A stretch of DNA of 5,821 bases from Thermoanaerobaculia bacterium (lineage in GTDB: Bacteria; Bacteroidota; Bacteroidia; Chitinophagales; Saprospiraceae). Position 1 is the stretch's first letter. The number at the start of each line of letters is the position of its first letter. Location: positions 1 to 5,821 of the forward strand of contig JAKLJF010000342.1 of NCBI GenBank assembly GCA_023151335.1, written 5' to 3'. A program made the translations under genes and the position numbers. The notes beneath the pieces are model-generated. The model ran no database searches. It was not told the DNA's origin and saw nothing but the letters and a program-made list of their open reading frames with translations. Of this stretch, positions 1 through 5,821 are shown in pieces.

Positions 1-68
1 GATTCCGGTATTAAGCCTTCCCGAAAACGCAGGAAATCTCCGCCGTTCATCAGTTCAATATCTGCCAT
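1..68 (-). CDS. Start of an unidentified protein, cut by the left window edge
   Basis: An ATG at 66-68 on the minus strand opens a frame that stays open for 22 codons to the window edge. It reads MADIELMNGGDFLRFREGLIPE. The fragment is too short to assign to any family, and no signal peptide or membrane segment is visible in it. Support for a real start comes from its position downstream of GT2 on the same strand and from a well-formed Bacteroidota-type promoter match (111-142) about 40 bases upstream. There is no strong Shine-Dalgarno sequence, which is usual in this phylum. A second in-frame ATG at codon 7 is a possible alternative start. Function is unknown. Confidence 0.6.
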   Translation of the reverse strand, partial: MADIELMNGGDFLRFREGLIPE

Positions 69-110
69 AAACTAGTCCCAGTTGCTTTTCCAGTTTTAAA
101 AAACTGTTTG

Positions 111-142
111 CAAATATAAGGTAGACGGCGGGATTTTTGCAA
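111..142 (-). promoter_or_regulatory. Bacteroidota-type promoter for the leftmost gene
   Basis: Read on the minus strand, TATATTTG (plus 111-118) matches the Bacteroidota -7 consensus TAnnTTTG exactly. A TTG (plus 140-142) lies upstream with a 21-base spacer, within the range reported for the -33 element. Transcription would start near plus 104 and give a 5' leader of roughly 35 bases before the ATG at 68. This suggests that the leftmost gene can be transcribed independently of the GT2 gene, although read-through is not excluded. The region is AT-rich, so a chance match is possible. Confidence 0.5.
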
Positions 143-179
143 ATTTTAAAACAAAAAATTTTAAAAATATTTATCCCGC
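128..179. repeat. Inverted repeat with GC-rich base and AT-rich apex after the GT2 gene
   Basis: GCGGGAT at 128-134 is the exact reverse complement of ATCCCGC at 173-179. Further in, TTTTAAAA at 144-151 can pair with TTTTAAAA at 159-166 around a 7-base loop. The segments between the two stems (135-143 and 167-172) pair poorly. The structure touches the GT2 stop codon (179-181) and overlaps the -33 element of the putative promoter for the next gene. It could act as a transcription terminator for GT2, but no clean T-run follows the GC stem on the minus strand. A protein-binding site is an alternative. Confidence 0.45.
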
Positions 180-1351
180 TACTGTCTCACAGCACGCCCG
201 TGTTGTGTGGAAATATTCAATGCGCTCAGGAAGAAACTGGACAGGATGATCTGCACGCCCAGCACGATAAAAGTCAGCGCCGGGAACAGCAAGCGCAGGT
301 TGTGGTATGGATCGAGGTCGCCGAAGCCCTGGCTGTACCAGTAGAAAAAGCTGAGGAATGCCAACACGGCGCCGGTCAGCAGGAGAAGGGTTCCGGCGAT
401 CAATCCTCTTTCCAGGCTCAAATTCCGCTGGAGTTTTTCCATGCCCGGCGACTGGGGGAAAACGCCCATGTGAATGCTGTAAATCCTTGAGGAGATAAAA
501 AACGAGACCAGTTGAAATCCCAGGATGATAAACAGGTAGGCGAACAATAGTGTGCTGATGCCCAATCGCACGTGTTTCAGTTGCAAGTCCTGAAAACTCA
601 GCATAACCGTTCCAACCAACCCCAATGCCATCAGGATGAGCCCCGGATAGAGAAACAACCATGCCGGGCTGAACAACAACATAAAACGCAGGTGCCGCCA
701 CCCATCCGACCAGGTGCGCAGGTGTGGTTTCCGGTCGCGGCCATCGGGGTGAAGGATAATAGGCACTTCCGCCATCTTAAGTCCGAGAATAGAGGATTTT
801 ACGATCATTTCCGAGGCAAATTCCATCCCGCCCGTGCAAAGCCCCATTCGCTGGTATGCGTTTTTTGAAAATCCGCGCAAACCGCAGTGAAAATCGCCAA
901 TACCGGTATTAAAAAAAAGCCGGCCCACAAAGGATAATACGGGGTTTCCCAAATAACGGTGCAGGAAAGGCATGGCGCCGGGGCGGATGCCGCCTTTAAA
1001 GCGGTTGCCCATGACGAGATCGTAACCTTCGGTCAGTTTGCCGTAGATACCCGACAGTTCGGAAAAATCGTAGCTGTCGTCGGCGTCGCCCATAATCACA
1101 TAGCGCCCTTTGGCTGCTTCTATACCGGACATGAGCGCGAAGCCATACCCTTTTTTTTCCGCCGGCACCACCCGGGCGCCCAATTCTTGCGAAATCCGGA
1201 CGCTGTCGTCGGTCGAGCCGTTGTCGGAAATAACGATCTCGGCGTTTATGCCGGCTTTTTCAATAAATGTTTTTGCCTTGCGGATACAAGCGCCCAACGT
1301 GCGCTCTTCGTTCAGGCAAGGCATGACGATGCTGAGGTCGAGTTGTTCCAT
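179..1351 (-). CDS. GT2 polyprenyl-phosphate glycosyltransferase (Dol-P-Man synthase-like) with C-terminal membrane domain
   Basis: This predicted inner-membrane enzyme transfers a sugar from a nucleotide-sugar to a polyprenyl-phosphate carrier on the cytoplasmic side. The GT-A domain spans about residues 5-220. It shows the N-terminal nucleotide-binding segment IVMPCLNEE (8-16), VISDNGSTDDS (40-50), the metal-binding DXD-type motif GDADDSYDF (88-96), MGNRF (114-118) and GLRGFSKNAY (157-166), all typical of the DPM/DPG-synthase-like branch of GT2. Four hydrophobic segments follow at about 223-251, 264-287, 317-339 and 354-378. The layout fits the membrane-anchored prokaryotic members, and the length looks complete. 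The start at 1351 places the first beta strand directly after a 5-residue lead, as expected; no Shine-Dalgarno is seen. The gene lies 80 bases downstream of the GT-C gene on the same strand and is probably co-transcribed. Two 8-base homopolymers lie inside it (plus 911-918 and 1151-1158). The sugar (mannose, glucose or other) cannot be told from sequence. Confidence 0.9.
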   Translation of the reverse strand: MEQLDLSIVMPCLNEERTLGACIRKAKTFIEKAGINAEIVISDNGSTDDSVRISQELGARVVPAEKKGYGFALMSGIEAAKGRYVIMGDADDSYDFSELSGIYGKLTEGYDLVMGNRFKGGIRPGAMPFLHRYLGNPVLSFVGRLFFNTGIGDFHCGLRGFSKNAYQRMGLCTGGMEFASEMIVKSSILGLKMAEVPIILHPDGRDRKPHLRTWSDGWRHLRFMLLFSPAWLFLYPGLILMALGLVGTVMLSFQDLQLKHVRLGISTLLFAYLFIILGFQLVSFFISSRIYSIHMGVFPQSPGMEKLQRNLSLERGLIAGTLLLLTGAVLAFLSFFYWYSQGFGDLDPYHNLRLLFPALTFIVLGVQIILSSFFLSALNISTQHGRAVRQ

Positions 1352-1363
1352 AGTTATGCTTAA

Positions 1364-1426
1364 GGGTTTAGAGGGTTTAGAGGGTTTAGAGGGTTTAGAG
1401 GGTTTAGAGAGTTTAGAGGGTTTAGA
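1364..1426. repeat. Seven tandem copies of the 9-base unit GGGTTTAGA
   Basis: Seven head-to-tail copies of GGGTTTAGA occupy 1364-1426. Six are identical, and the sixth in order (1409-1417) reads GAGTTTAGA. The array fills most of the 80-base gap between the GT-C stop (1432-1434) and the GT2 start codon (1349-1351), and ends 12 bases before that start. On the coding (minus) strand it reads as repeated TCTAAACCC. The plus strand carries six GGG tracts separated mostly by 6-base loops, so a G-quadruplex is conceivable. Near-perfect identity of the copies indicates recent expansion by slippage or recent insertion. Confidence 0.97.
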
Positions 1427-1431
1427 GGCGT

Positions 1432-3345
1432 CTACTTCCTGCCCGTTCGCCGGTCAAAATCATCCGCCCGGCTGCGCAGGATGGAGGCGCGTTCTTTAAA
1501 GCGGGCTGCCTCCTGGCCGCGGTTCAGTTGTTCCAGGGCAAAAGCGTGCATATCCATAAAGCGGGCAATAACCCTGCTTGATTCGGCTTCATTGCTGACT
1601 TTTAATGGATCAGTTATCCGTACTTTAAGAAAATGGTCGGGGACATAACTGAGCAACTCAGTGGTCAGCGCGGCATATTGCTCAAAGTTTTTCCCTGTTT
1701 CCAGGGCCTTGAGGCGCTCGAGGTATTTTTCCCGGTACATGACCGTAAAATCCGTATTGTAGTATAGAAATACCAGTTTGTGCGGCAAATTGGCGGTGTA
1801 TAAAAAAGCAAGGGCAGCCACTGCAAACGCGGGCAATAAGGTCTTCCACTGCCGCGTGATGATCATGCGCGCCAGTTCTACGATGAAATAAGCGGCCAGC
1901 AACGACATGATCGCAACAAGCGGCGAGCGGTACCGCGCCAGTCCGACCCCAATGATCAGCGGCGAGGCGCTCGCCAGCGCCATCAAGAAAATGGGCGCCA
2001 TACGCGACCGCAATCGCCAAAAACCCAGCAACATACCCGCCAGACCCAGGGGGGCTACCACATAATAGGGCGCCGGCAATGCATCCAGCATCGGTGAAAA
2101 CTCGCGATAGTGGTAATAATTCATGTTATTGGGCGACTCATACCACATGAACAGGGTGCCGATTTTTTGCCGGTATAAGCGCCAGCAATCCGAAAAACCG
2201 TCAAATGTTTTCAGGCATTCCACCGCGGCGGCGCTCATCCGCCCGCCAGTGTCGTGCATGACCCGGATCAGCGTGGGCTGATGCACGAAAGTCTCCATGG
2301 CCAATCCCTTCTTCGTGTTGGCCGGGATGTAAGTCATGGCAGCGTTACTGGCCAGCATACCCATCGGGACGCCTACAGCGACATTCCGATAAAATACGGG
2401 CGACAGGGTCAGCAACAAGGCAACAGCATAAACCGCCAGATTCTGACCCAGCAACTTCCATTGTCCGCGATATTTCCAAACCAGCCAGGCCCAGGCAGGC
2501 AGCAGGAACAGGATCAGGTATGATTGCGCCATCAGGGCCAGGCCGGAAACGACGCCGAACCCTATCTGACTGCGCCAGCCGGGTTTTTCAAGCAGCCGCA
2601 TATACAGATATAGCAACAGGGCAGTTAGAAACACGGTCAGTGTGGTGCGTAAAAGCACCATCTCAAACACCATGACCGGGCCTGACACCAGGACAATCAG
2701 CGCGCCCAGCAACCCTGCCACGGCGCCAAACAACCGCAGGCCGATTAAAAAGAACAACGCATTGGCAGCTGCGCCCAGTAAAAACTGCCAGAAATAGACC
2801 CATTTCTGATCGGGTTCGAACAGCGCGTAAGTAGCAGCCATCAAATAGGGATACAACGGCTCCTGGTGATAAGCCTTGCCATTGTAAATGTCGTTGACCA
2901 ATGCCCGCCGGGCCGCCACCGTGTCGATCTTGCCGGTACTGTCGGGGGCTTGGGCCGAGTAGTAGCGGGCCGCCTCGTCAGGGTATTGTTGGAAATAGCC
3001 CGTTGCAAATTCGCTATGCCAGGAGTGATAAGGGTGCAACACCGTGTCGCACAGCCAGTCGCCCGCCGCGATATGTTTGGCCCAGGTGTCGAAAAATTCC
3101 ATATCGCAGGATTCCCATTGATACTGGATCATCAGCGGCGTGTTTTTTGCCTGCTGATAGTATAAAACACGGGGAACCAGGGAAATCAGGAAAATAAAAG
3201 CTGCTACCCAAAGCGCCTTCGCCCGCAGCCAGGTTTCCGCGCGGTCGAGGGCATCGGTCAGCGGTGGAGCCGGGGTGCGGGGCGTGGATGAACTGTGTTT
3301 GGGCGGTTTTGCCGGGGCAGCCTTACGTTGGTCTCGTTTTGCCAT
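1432..3345 (-). CDS. GT-C type membrane glycosyltransferase (PMT/ArnT-like, GT39-related)
   Basis: This polytopic inner-membrane protein probably transfers a sugar from a polyprenyl-phosphate donor to an acceptor on the periplasmic side. A basic, Ala/Pro-rich cytosolic lead (1-40) precedes the first membrane helix (about 45-63). The following outer loop carries D81-M-E83 and FFDTWA (84-89), the place where GT-C enzymes keep their catalytic acidic residue. HQEPLYPYLMA (160-170) resembles the conserved loop before the next helices in PMT/ArnT relatives. Many hydrophobic segments follow, including about 182-222, 235-250, 261-290 and 300-318. ARYRSP (470-475) sits before late helices, as often seen in this superfamily. 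Residues 518-637 form a soluble, charged, helical tail with no domain I can name. The start at 3345 is the first in-frame ATG, with no clear Shine-Dalgarno. The downstream GT2 on the same strand is a plausible maker of its lipid-linked donor. The acceptor is unknown, and the exact GT family is uncertain. Confidence 0.8.
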   Translation of the reverse strand: MAKRDQRKAAPAKPPKHSSSTPRTPAPPLTDALDRAETWLRAKALWVAAFIFLISLVPRVLYYQQAKNTPLMIQYQWESCDMEFFDTWAKHIAAGDWLCDTVLHPYHSWHSEFATGYFQQYPDEAARYYSAQAPDSTGKIDTVAARRALVNDIYNGKAYHQEPLYPYLMAATYALFEPDQKWVYFWQFLLGAAANALFFLIGLRLFGAVAGLLGALIVLVSGPVMVFEMVLLRTTLTVFLTALLLYLYMRLLEKPGWRSQIGFGVVSGLALMAQSYLILFLLPAWAWLVWKYRGQWKLLGQNLAVYAVALLLTLSPVFYRNVAVGVPMGMLASNAAMTYIPANTKKGLAMETFVHQPTLIRVMHDTGGRMSAAAVECLKTFDGFSDCWRLYRQKIGTLFMWYESPNNMNYYHYREFSPMLDALPAPYYVVAPLGLAGMLLGFWRLRSRMAPIFLMALASASPLIIGVGLARYRSPLVAIMSLLAAYFIVELARMIITRQWKTLLPAFAVAALAFLYTANLPHKLVFLYYNTDFTVMYREKYLERLKALETGKNFEQYAALTTELLSYVPDHFLKVRITDPLKVSNEAESSRVIARFMDMHAFALEQLNRGQEAARFKERASILRSRADDFDRRTGRK

Positions 3346-3560
3346 AAGATAACGGGGACACGGTTGGTTTTAACGCGGGGTGAAAGTACGGAAGATTGCT
3401 GGTATCTTTCATCGCGCTATTCCCATTTTCCTGCTGATCCCTCCTCTGACCATTCCCAGACGACCAGCCGGCTTTTTGTCGTTTCTTCCACCGTCTTTGT
3501 CCAATGAAAACAAATTCACGACCTTTTACCGGAAAACTTTAAACCAAAAACCATCTCAAC
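3346..3560. other. Divergent intergenic region, no clear promoter
   Basis: This 215-base gap must hold the start signals for both the leftward GT-C gene and the rightward TPR gene. I see no full match to TTG-N(about 19-23)-TAnnTTTG on either strand. The nearest plus-strand -7 candidate is TATCTTTC at 3403-3410, with one mismatch and no TTG at the right distance. The nearest minus-strand candidate is TGAATTTG (plus 3511-3518), with one mismatch and its nearest TTG too far upstream (26-base spacer). The stretch before the TPR start is A/C-rich and lacks a Shine-Dalgarno sequence. No RNA gene or convincing small ORF is visible. Confidence 0.5.
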
Positions 3561-5714
3561 ATGCCCCACTCCGCATCCGAATACTTCGACCAGGGCGTCG
3601 AACACTACGACAACAGCCGTTTTGAACAGGCCATTGCCTGTTTCGACCTGGCGCTCGAACTGGAACCGGAACTGTACACAGCCCTGCACAACCGGGCGCT
3701 GGCCAAATTTGAATTGGGCCGCACCGAATCCGCGCTAACCGACCTGGCAGAAGTAATCCGGCAGGCGCCCGAAAACGCCGGGGCGTATTCCGATCGCGGA
3801 TATATCCACCTGCAAAGCGGAGATACCGGGGCAGCCCTTGCCGACCTTGATACTGCCATCAATATAGATCCGGAAAACGCAGCGGCGCTGACCACCCGCG
3901 GTAGCGCATATATCCGCCTGGGCCGGATCAAAATGGCCCTTATCGATTTTGAGCGGGCCATAGCCGCCAATCCCGAAAACGCCGAGGTGTACAAGGAACG
4001 GGCGGCACTTTGGGAACGCATGGGCGACCTGGAGGGAGCATTGGAGGATTACAGCGCGGCTATTGACCGTAACGCGGAAAATGCCTTGAATTATTTGAGC
4101 CGGGGACTTCTGTATGGCAAGTTGACTGGCATGGAAAATGCAGCCGCGGCAGATTATTGCCGTTTTTTGACCCTGGCCGATGCCCGGACTTTGGAGAACA
4201 ACAGCCGGGAAATTTTTGACTTTTTTGACAAATCGCCGGCGCCCTTTCTGCTCCGGCGCATCCTCCCGCGAATGCTCGCCGGCAGCCGGCATCCCGCCTT
4301 GCCCCCGGCCATTGACCGGGCCGCGGGGCAATGCCGGCCCATACAACTGTTTCTGGACTGGTTAACACTCCAGCAGATGGAACAACGCGATCCGCTCCAC
4401 TACTACCGGCTGCACGCGATCGTGCATTTTTACATGGGCGACCCGGAGGAAGCGTACTACCATGCATTACGCCGCGGCGCCCCGGCAGACGGAGTCGGCG
4501 AACTACCCGACCTCGTGTCGGCGTACTACCTCATTGAATCGGCCAAACGTTTTCACGAGCCTTACGAAGAGTTGTTGCGGCAAATTTTACACGCGCTGCG
4601 CGAGCAACGCGAAATATTAATTTCCCGTAAAAACCCGACCGACCTGTATTACGCGGGCCTGATCTTTTATGCCAATGGCCGGCTGGTGGAAGCAGACGAG
4701 TTTTTTGCAGCCGCCGAATCGTATTTGCCAGCCGCGTATATGTACTTACAGACACTTCGGCTGATGTCGGCTGATGCAGAGGAACTGATCGTATCCAAAA
4801 TTGCCGGACTGAGGGCCAGGGAAGCGGCTTTGCTGCCTGAAGAGGCGTATTTGCCCGGCTTCCGGAAGCGGTATTTTCAAACGGAATTCTCCCATTTTTT
4901 TGCGCCGTTTCAGCAATACGCGCATTACCGGGAAATAGAAACCGTATTGGCGACCATCCGGCCGAACGGCGAATCCCTTGATCGCGGAGACCTGTGGACG
5001 GCCTTTGAATGGCAGCCGGAAAAACGCGCCTGGACAGAATGGATGATCCGGCGGGAGGCGCTGAGTTCCCTGGGCAAATTCCTGGTCGGCATACTTCGGA
5101 AAACGAAAAAACCGAACCTGATAGAGCATCAGATTCAAATAACAGAGGGCATTGCCCAACAACTGGAGCAGGACAACTGGGTGCTTACGCTCCGGGAGAC
5201 AGCGGCTGATTTTCAGCGGGATGCCCGTCTGGCGCCCAACTGGCAGACGCAATTGTCCGCACTGATCAGTCACCGGGATTTTCCGCTGATACAGTACCAG
5301 GCGCGGCTGGTGGATTACTTTTACCTGCGGGGTAACCTCTCTATTTGGGAGGCTTTGTTGATGTACTATTATATCGCCTGTATTAAAGACTCCGGCGAAC
5401 AGAACGCCAGCCTGGCAGACATCGCCGATCCCGTTGATAAAATGCCGGAATGGGCGTTCGACCCGCTTAACGCGGCGGTTCCGGCATCCGGCTGTGCCGC
5501 GCTGTTACACTGGTTGCAAAAATTCCGGGATTACTGCCAAACGGCGGGCAGTGTTGATCCGGACGCCGGCGGGCCAATGAAATATTCGCCTGAATACAGC
5601 GTATTTGCACAAGATTTTCGCCATTACCTCGCTTTTCAACGCGAATCGGCGGGGGCGGAGCAGTTTGACAGTGTCTATTCTTTAAAACCGTTTTTTGAAG
5701 GACACACTAACTGA
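3561..5714 (+). CDS. TPR-repeat protein with large uncharacterised C-terminal region
   Basis: The first 205 or so residues form tandem 34-residue tetratricopeptide repeats: about 4-37, 38-71, 72-105, 106-139, 140-173 and a sixth, less regular one from 174. The first four end in a Pro-Glu pair at exact 34-residue spacing (P36, P70, P104, P138), and the usual Gly, Tyr/Phe and Ala positions are kept. Such arrays form a superhelical scaffold that binds other proteins. Residues about 205-717 match nothing I recognise. They are rich in aromatic and charged residues and look alpha-helical. One degenerate TPR-like stretch lies near 358-395, and a Trp-rich patch (W479, W484, W491, W494) precedes a basic segment (KTKKP). 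There is no signal peptide or clear membrane helix, so a cytosolic location is inferred. The ATG at 3561 is supported because the first TPR begins at residue 4. The gene is divergent from the glycosyltransferase pair. No catalytic motif is visible and the function is unknown. Confidence 0.9.
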   Translation: MPHSASEYFDQGVEHYDNSRFEQAIACFDLALELEPELYTALHNRALAKFELGRTESALTDLAEVIRQAPENAGAYSDRGYIHLQSGDTGAALADLDTAINIDPENAAALTTRGSAYIRLGRIKMALIDFERAIAANPENAEVYKERAALWERMGDLEGALEDYSAAIDRNAENALNYLSRGLLYGKLTGMENAAAADYCRFLTLADARTLENNSREIFDFFDKSPAPFLLRRILPRMLAGSRHPALPPAIDRAAGQCRPIQLFLDWLTLQQMEQRDPLHYYRLHAIVHFYMGDPEEAYYHALRRGAPADGVGELPDLVSAYYLIESAKRFHEPYEELLRQILHALREQREILISRKNPTDLYYAGLIFYANGRLVEADEFFAAAESYLPAAYMYLQTLRLMSADAEELIVSKIAGLRAREAALLPEEAYLPGFRKRYFQTEFSHFFAPFQQYAHYREIETVLATIRPNGESLDRGDLWTAFEWQPEKRAWTEWMIRREALSSLGKFLVGILRKTKKPNLIEHQIQITEGIAQQLEQDNWVLTLRETAADFQRDARLAPNWQTQLSALISHRDFPLIQYQARLVDYFYLRGNLSIWEALLMYYYIACIKDSGEQNASLADIADPVDKMPEWAFDPLNAAVPASGCAALLHWLQKFRDYCQTAGSVDPDAGGPMKYSPEYSVFAQDFRHYLAFQRESAGAEQFDSVYSLKPFFEGHTN

Positions 5715-5758
5715 TCTTCGGCTAAAATCGCAACTTTACCCTTCTCTTCCCTGTTTTA

Positions 5759-5821
5759 ATGTTAAATTTGCCGGAAAATCCGCTCTTTCCCCATCCGTTT
5801 TACACCCGTGCAACGCAACGA
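5759..5821 (+). CDS. Possible start of a further gene, cut by the right window edge
   Basis: An ATG at 5759, 44 bases after the TPR stop codon, opens a frame with no stop to the window end (21 codons, beginning MLNLPENPLFPHPFYTR). The fragment matches no family I know. The case is weak for three reasons. The open length is short. A TAnnTTTG-like sequence (5763-5770) overlaps the start, which could mean the true gene begins further right. Two minus-strand frames are also open across much of this end, so a convergent gene ending here cannot be excluded. Confidence 0.3.
   Translation, partial: MLNLPENPLFPHPFYTRATQR

Noticed and set aside
171..701. A 176-codon open frame on the minus strand overlapping the 3' part of the GT2 gene
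   Set aside because: It lies out of frame inside a gene with clear family motifs and membrane segments, and its product has no recognisable features.
899..910. The palindrome AATACCGGTATT, with a similar CCGGTATTAA at the left window end
   Set aside because: It lies in the GT2 coding sequence, is only 12 bases long, and the similarity to the left end is short enough to be chance.
1364..1426. A CRISPR array or a telomere-type end
   Set aside because: The units are 9 bases with no spacers, and the array lies between two intact genes, so it is a simple tandem repeat.
1110..1499. A plus-strand frame encoding a repeated Gly-Leu-Glu tripeptide
   Set aside because: The tripeptide repeat arises because the intergenic 9-base unit is a multiple of three. 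The rest of the frame is antisense to the two glycosyltransferase genes.
3467..3477. AGCCGGCT followed by a T-run, resembling a terminator
   Set aside because: The palindrome leaves no room for a proper stem with a loop, and it lies upstream of a divergent gene rather than after one.
3380..3625. A plus-strand frame with a GTG start that crosses the divergent intergenic region and the TPR start
   Set aside because: It overlaps the well-supported first TPR out of frame, has no start signal, and its product has a Pro/Arg-rich low-information composition.
3735..4346. A 203-codon minus-strand frame inside the TPR gene
   Set aside because: It is antisense to the well-formed TPR array. Long shadow frames are expected opposite regular GC-rich coding repeats.

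Overview
The window reads as chromosomal DNA of a member of the Bacteroidota with a moderately high G+C content, possibly a Saprospiraceae- or Chitinophagales-like lineage. Three things suggest this. The gene starts lack clear Shine-Dalgarno sequences. One intergenic gap holds a good match to the Bacteroidota promoter (TTG, 21-base spacer, TAnnTTTG). The gene types (a Dol-P-mannose-synthase-like GT2 with membrane tail, a GT-C membrane protein and a large TPR protein) fit that group. The phylum assignment is an inference, and anything narrower is a guess.

Layout. The left part is a leftward-transcribed cluster. It starts with a 637-residue polytopic GT-C-type glycosyltransferase (3345 to 1432). 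An 80-base spacer follows, made mostly of seven tandem 9-base repeats. Next comes a 390-residue GT2 polyprenyl-phosphate glycosyltransferase with four C-terminal membrane segments (1351 to 179). After a 110-base gap with an inverted repeat and a promoter-like sequence, an unidentified gene starts at 68 and runs off the left edge. A 215-base divergent intergenic region (3346-3560) separates this cluster from a rightward gene for a 717-residue protein (3561-5714). That protein has six N-terminal TPR repeats and about 500 residues that I do not recognise. The last 107 bases hold a possible start of another rightward gene, which is weakly supported.

How the genes may work together. GT2 enzymes of this type charge a polyprenyl-phosphate carrier with a sugar on the cytoplasmic face of the membrane, and GT-C enzymes use such lipid-linked sugars on the other face. 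Their adjacency on one strand suggests a two-step donor-making and donor-using pair for decorating an envelope glycan, lipid or protein. The acceptor cannot be read from this window. The TPR protein is divergent, and no functional link to the pair is shown.

Nothing here is clearly a new defence or mobile system. The most notable items are the 9-base tandem repeat immediately before the GT2 start codon, the promoter embedded in an inverted repeat downstream of GT2, and the large uncharacterised C-terminal half of the TPR protein.
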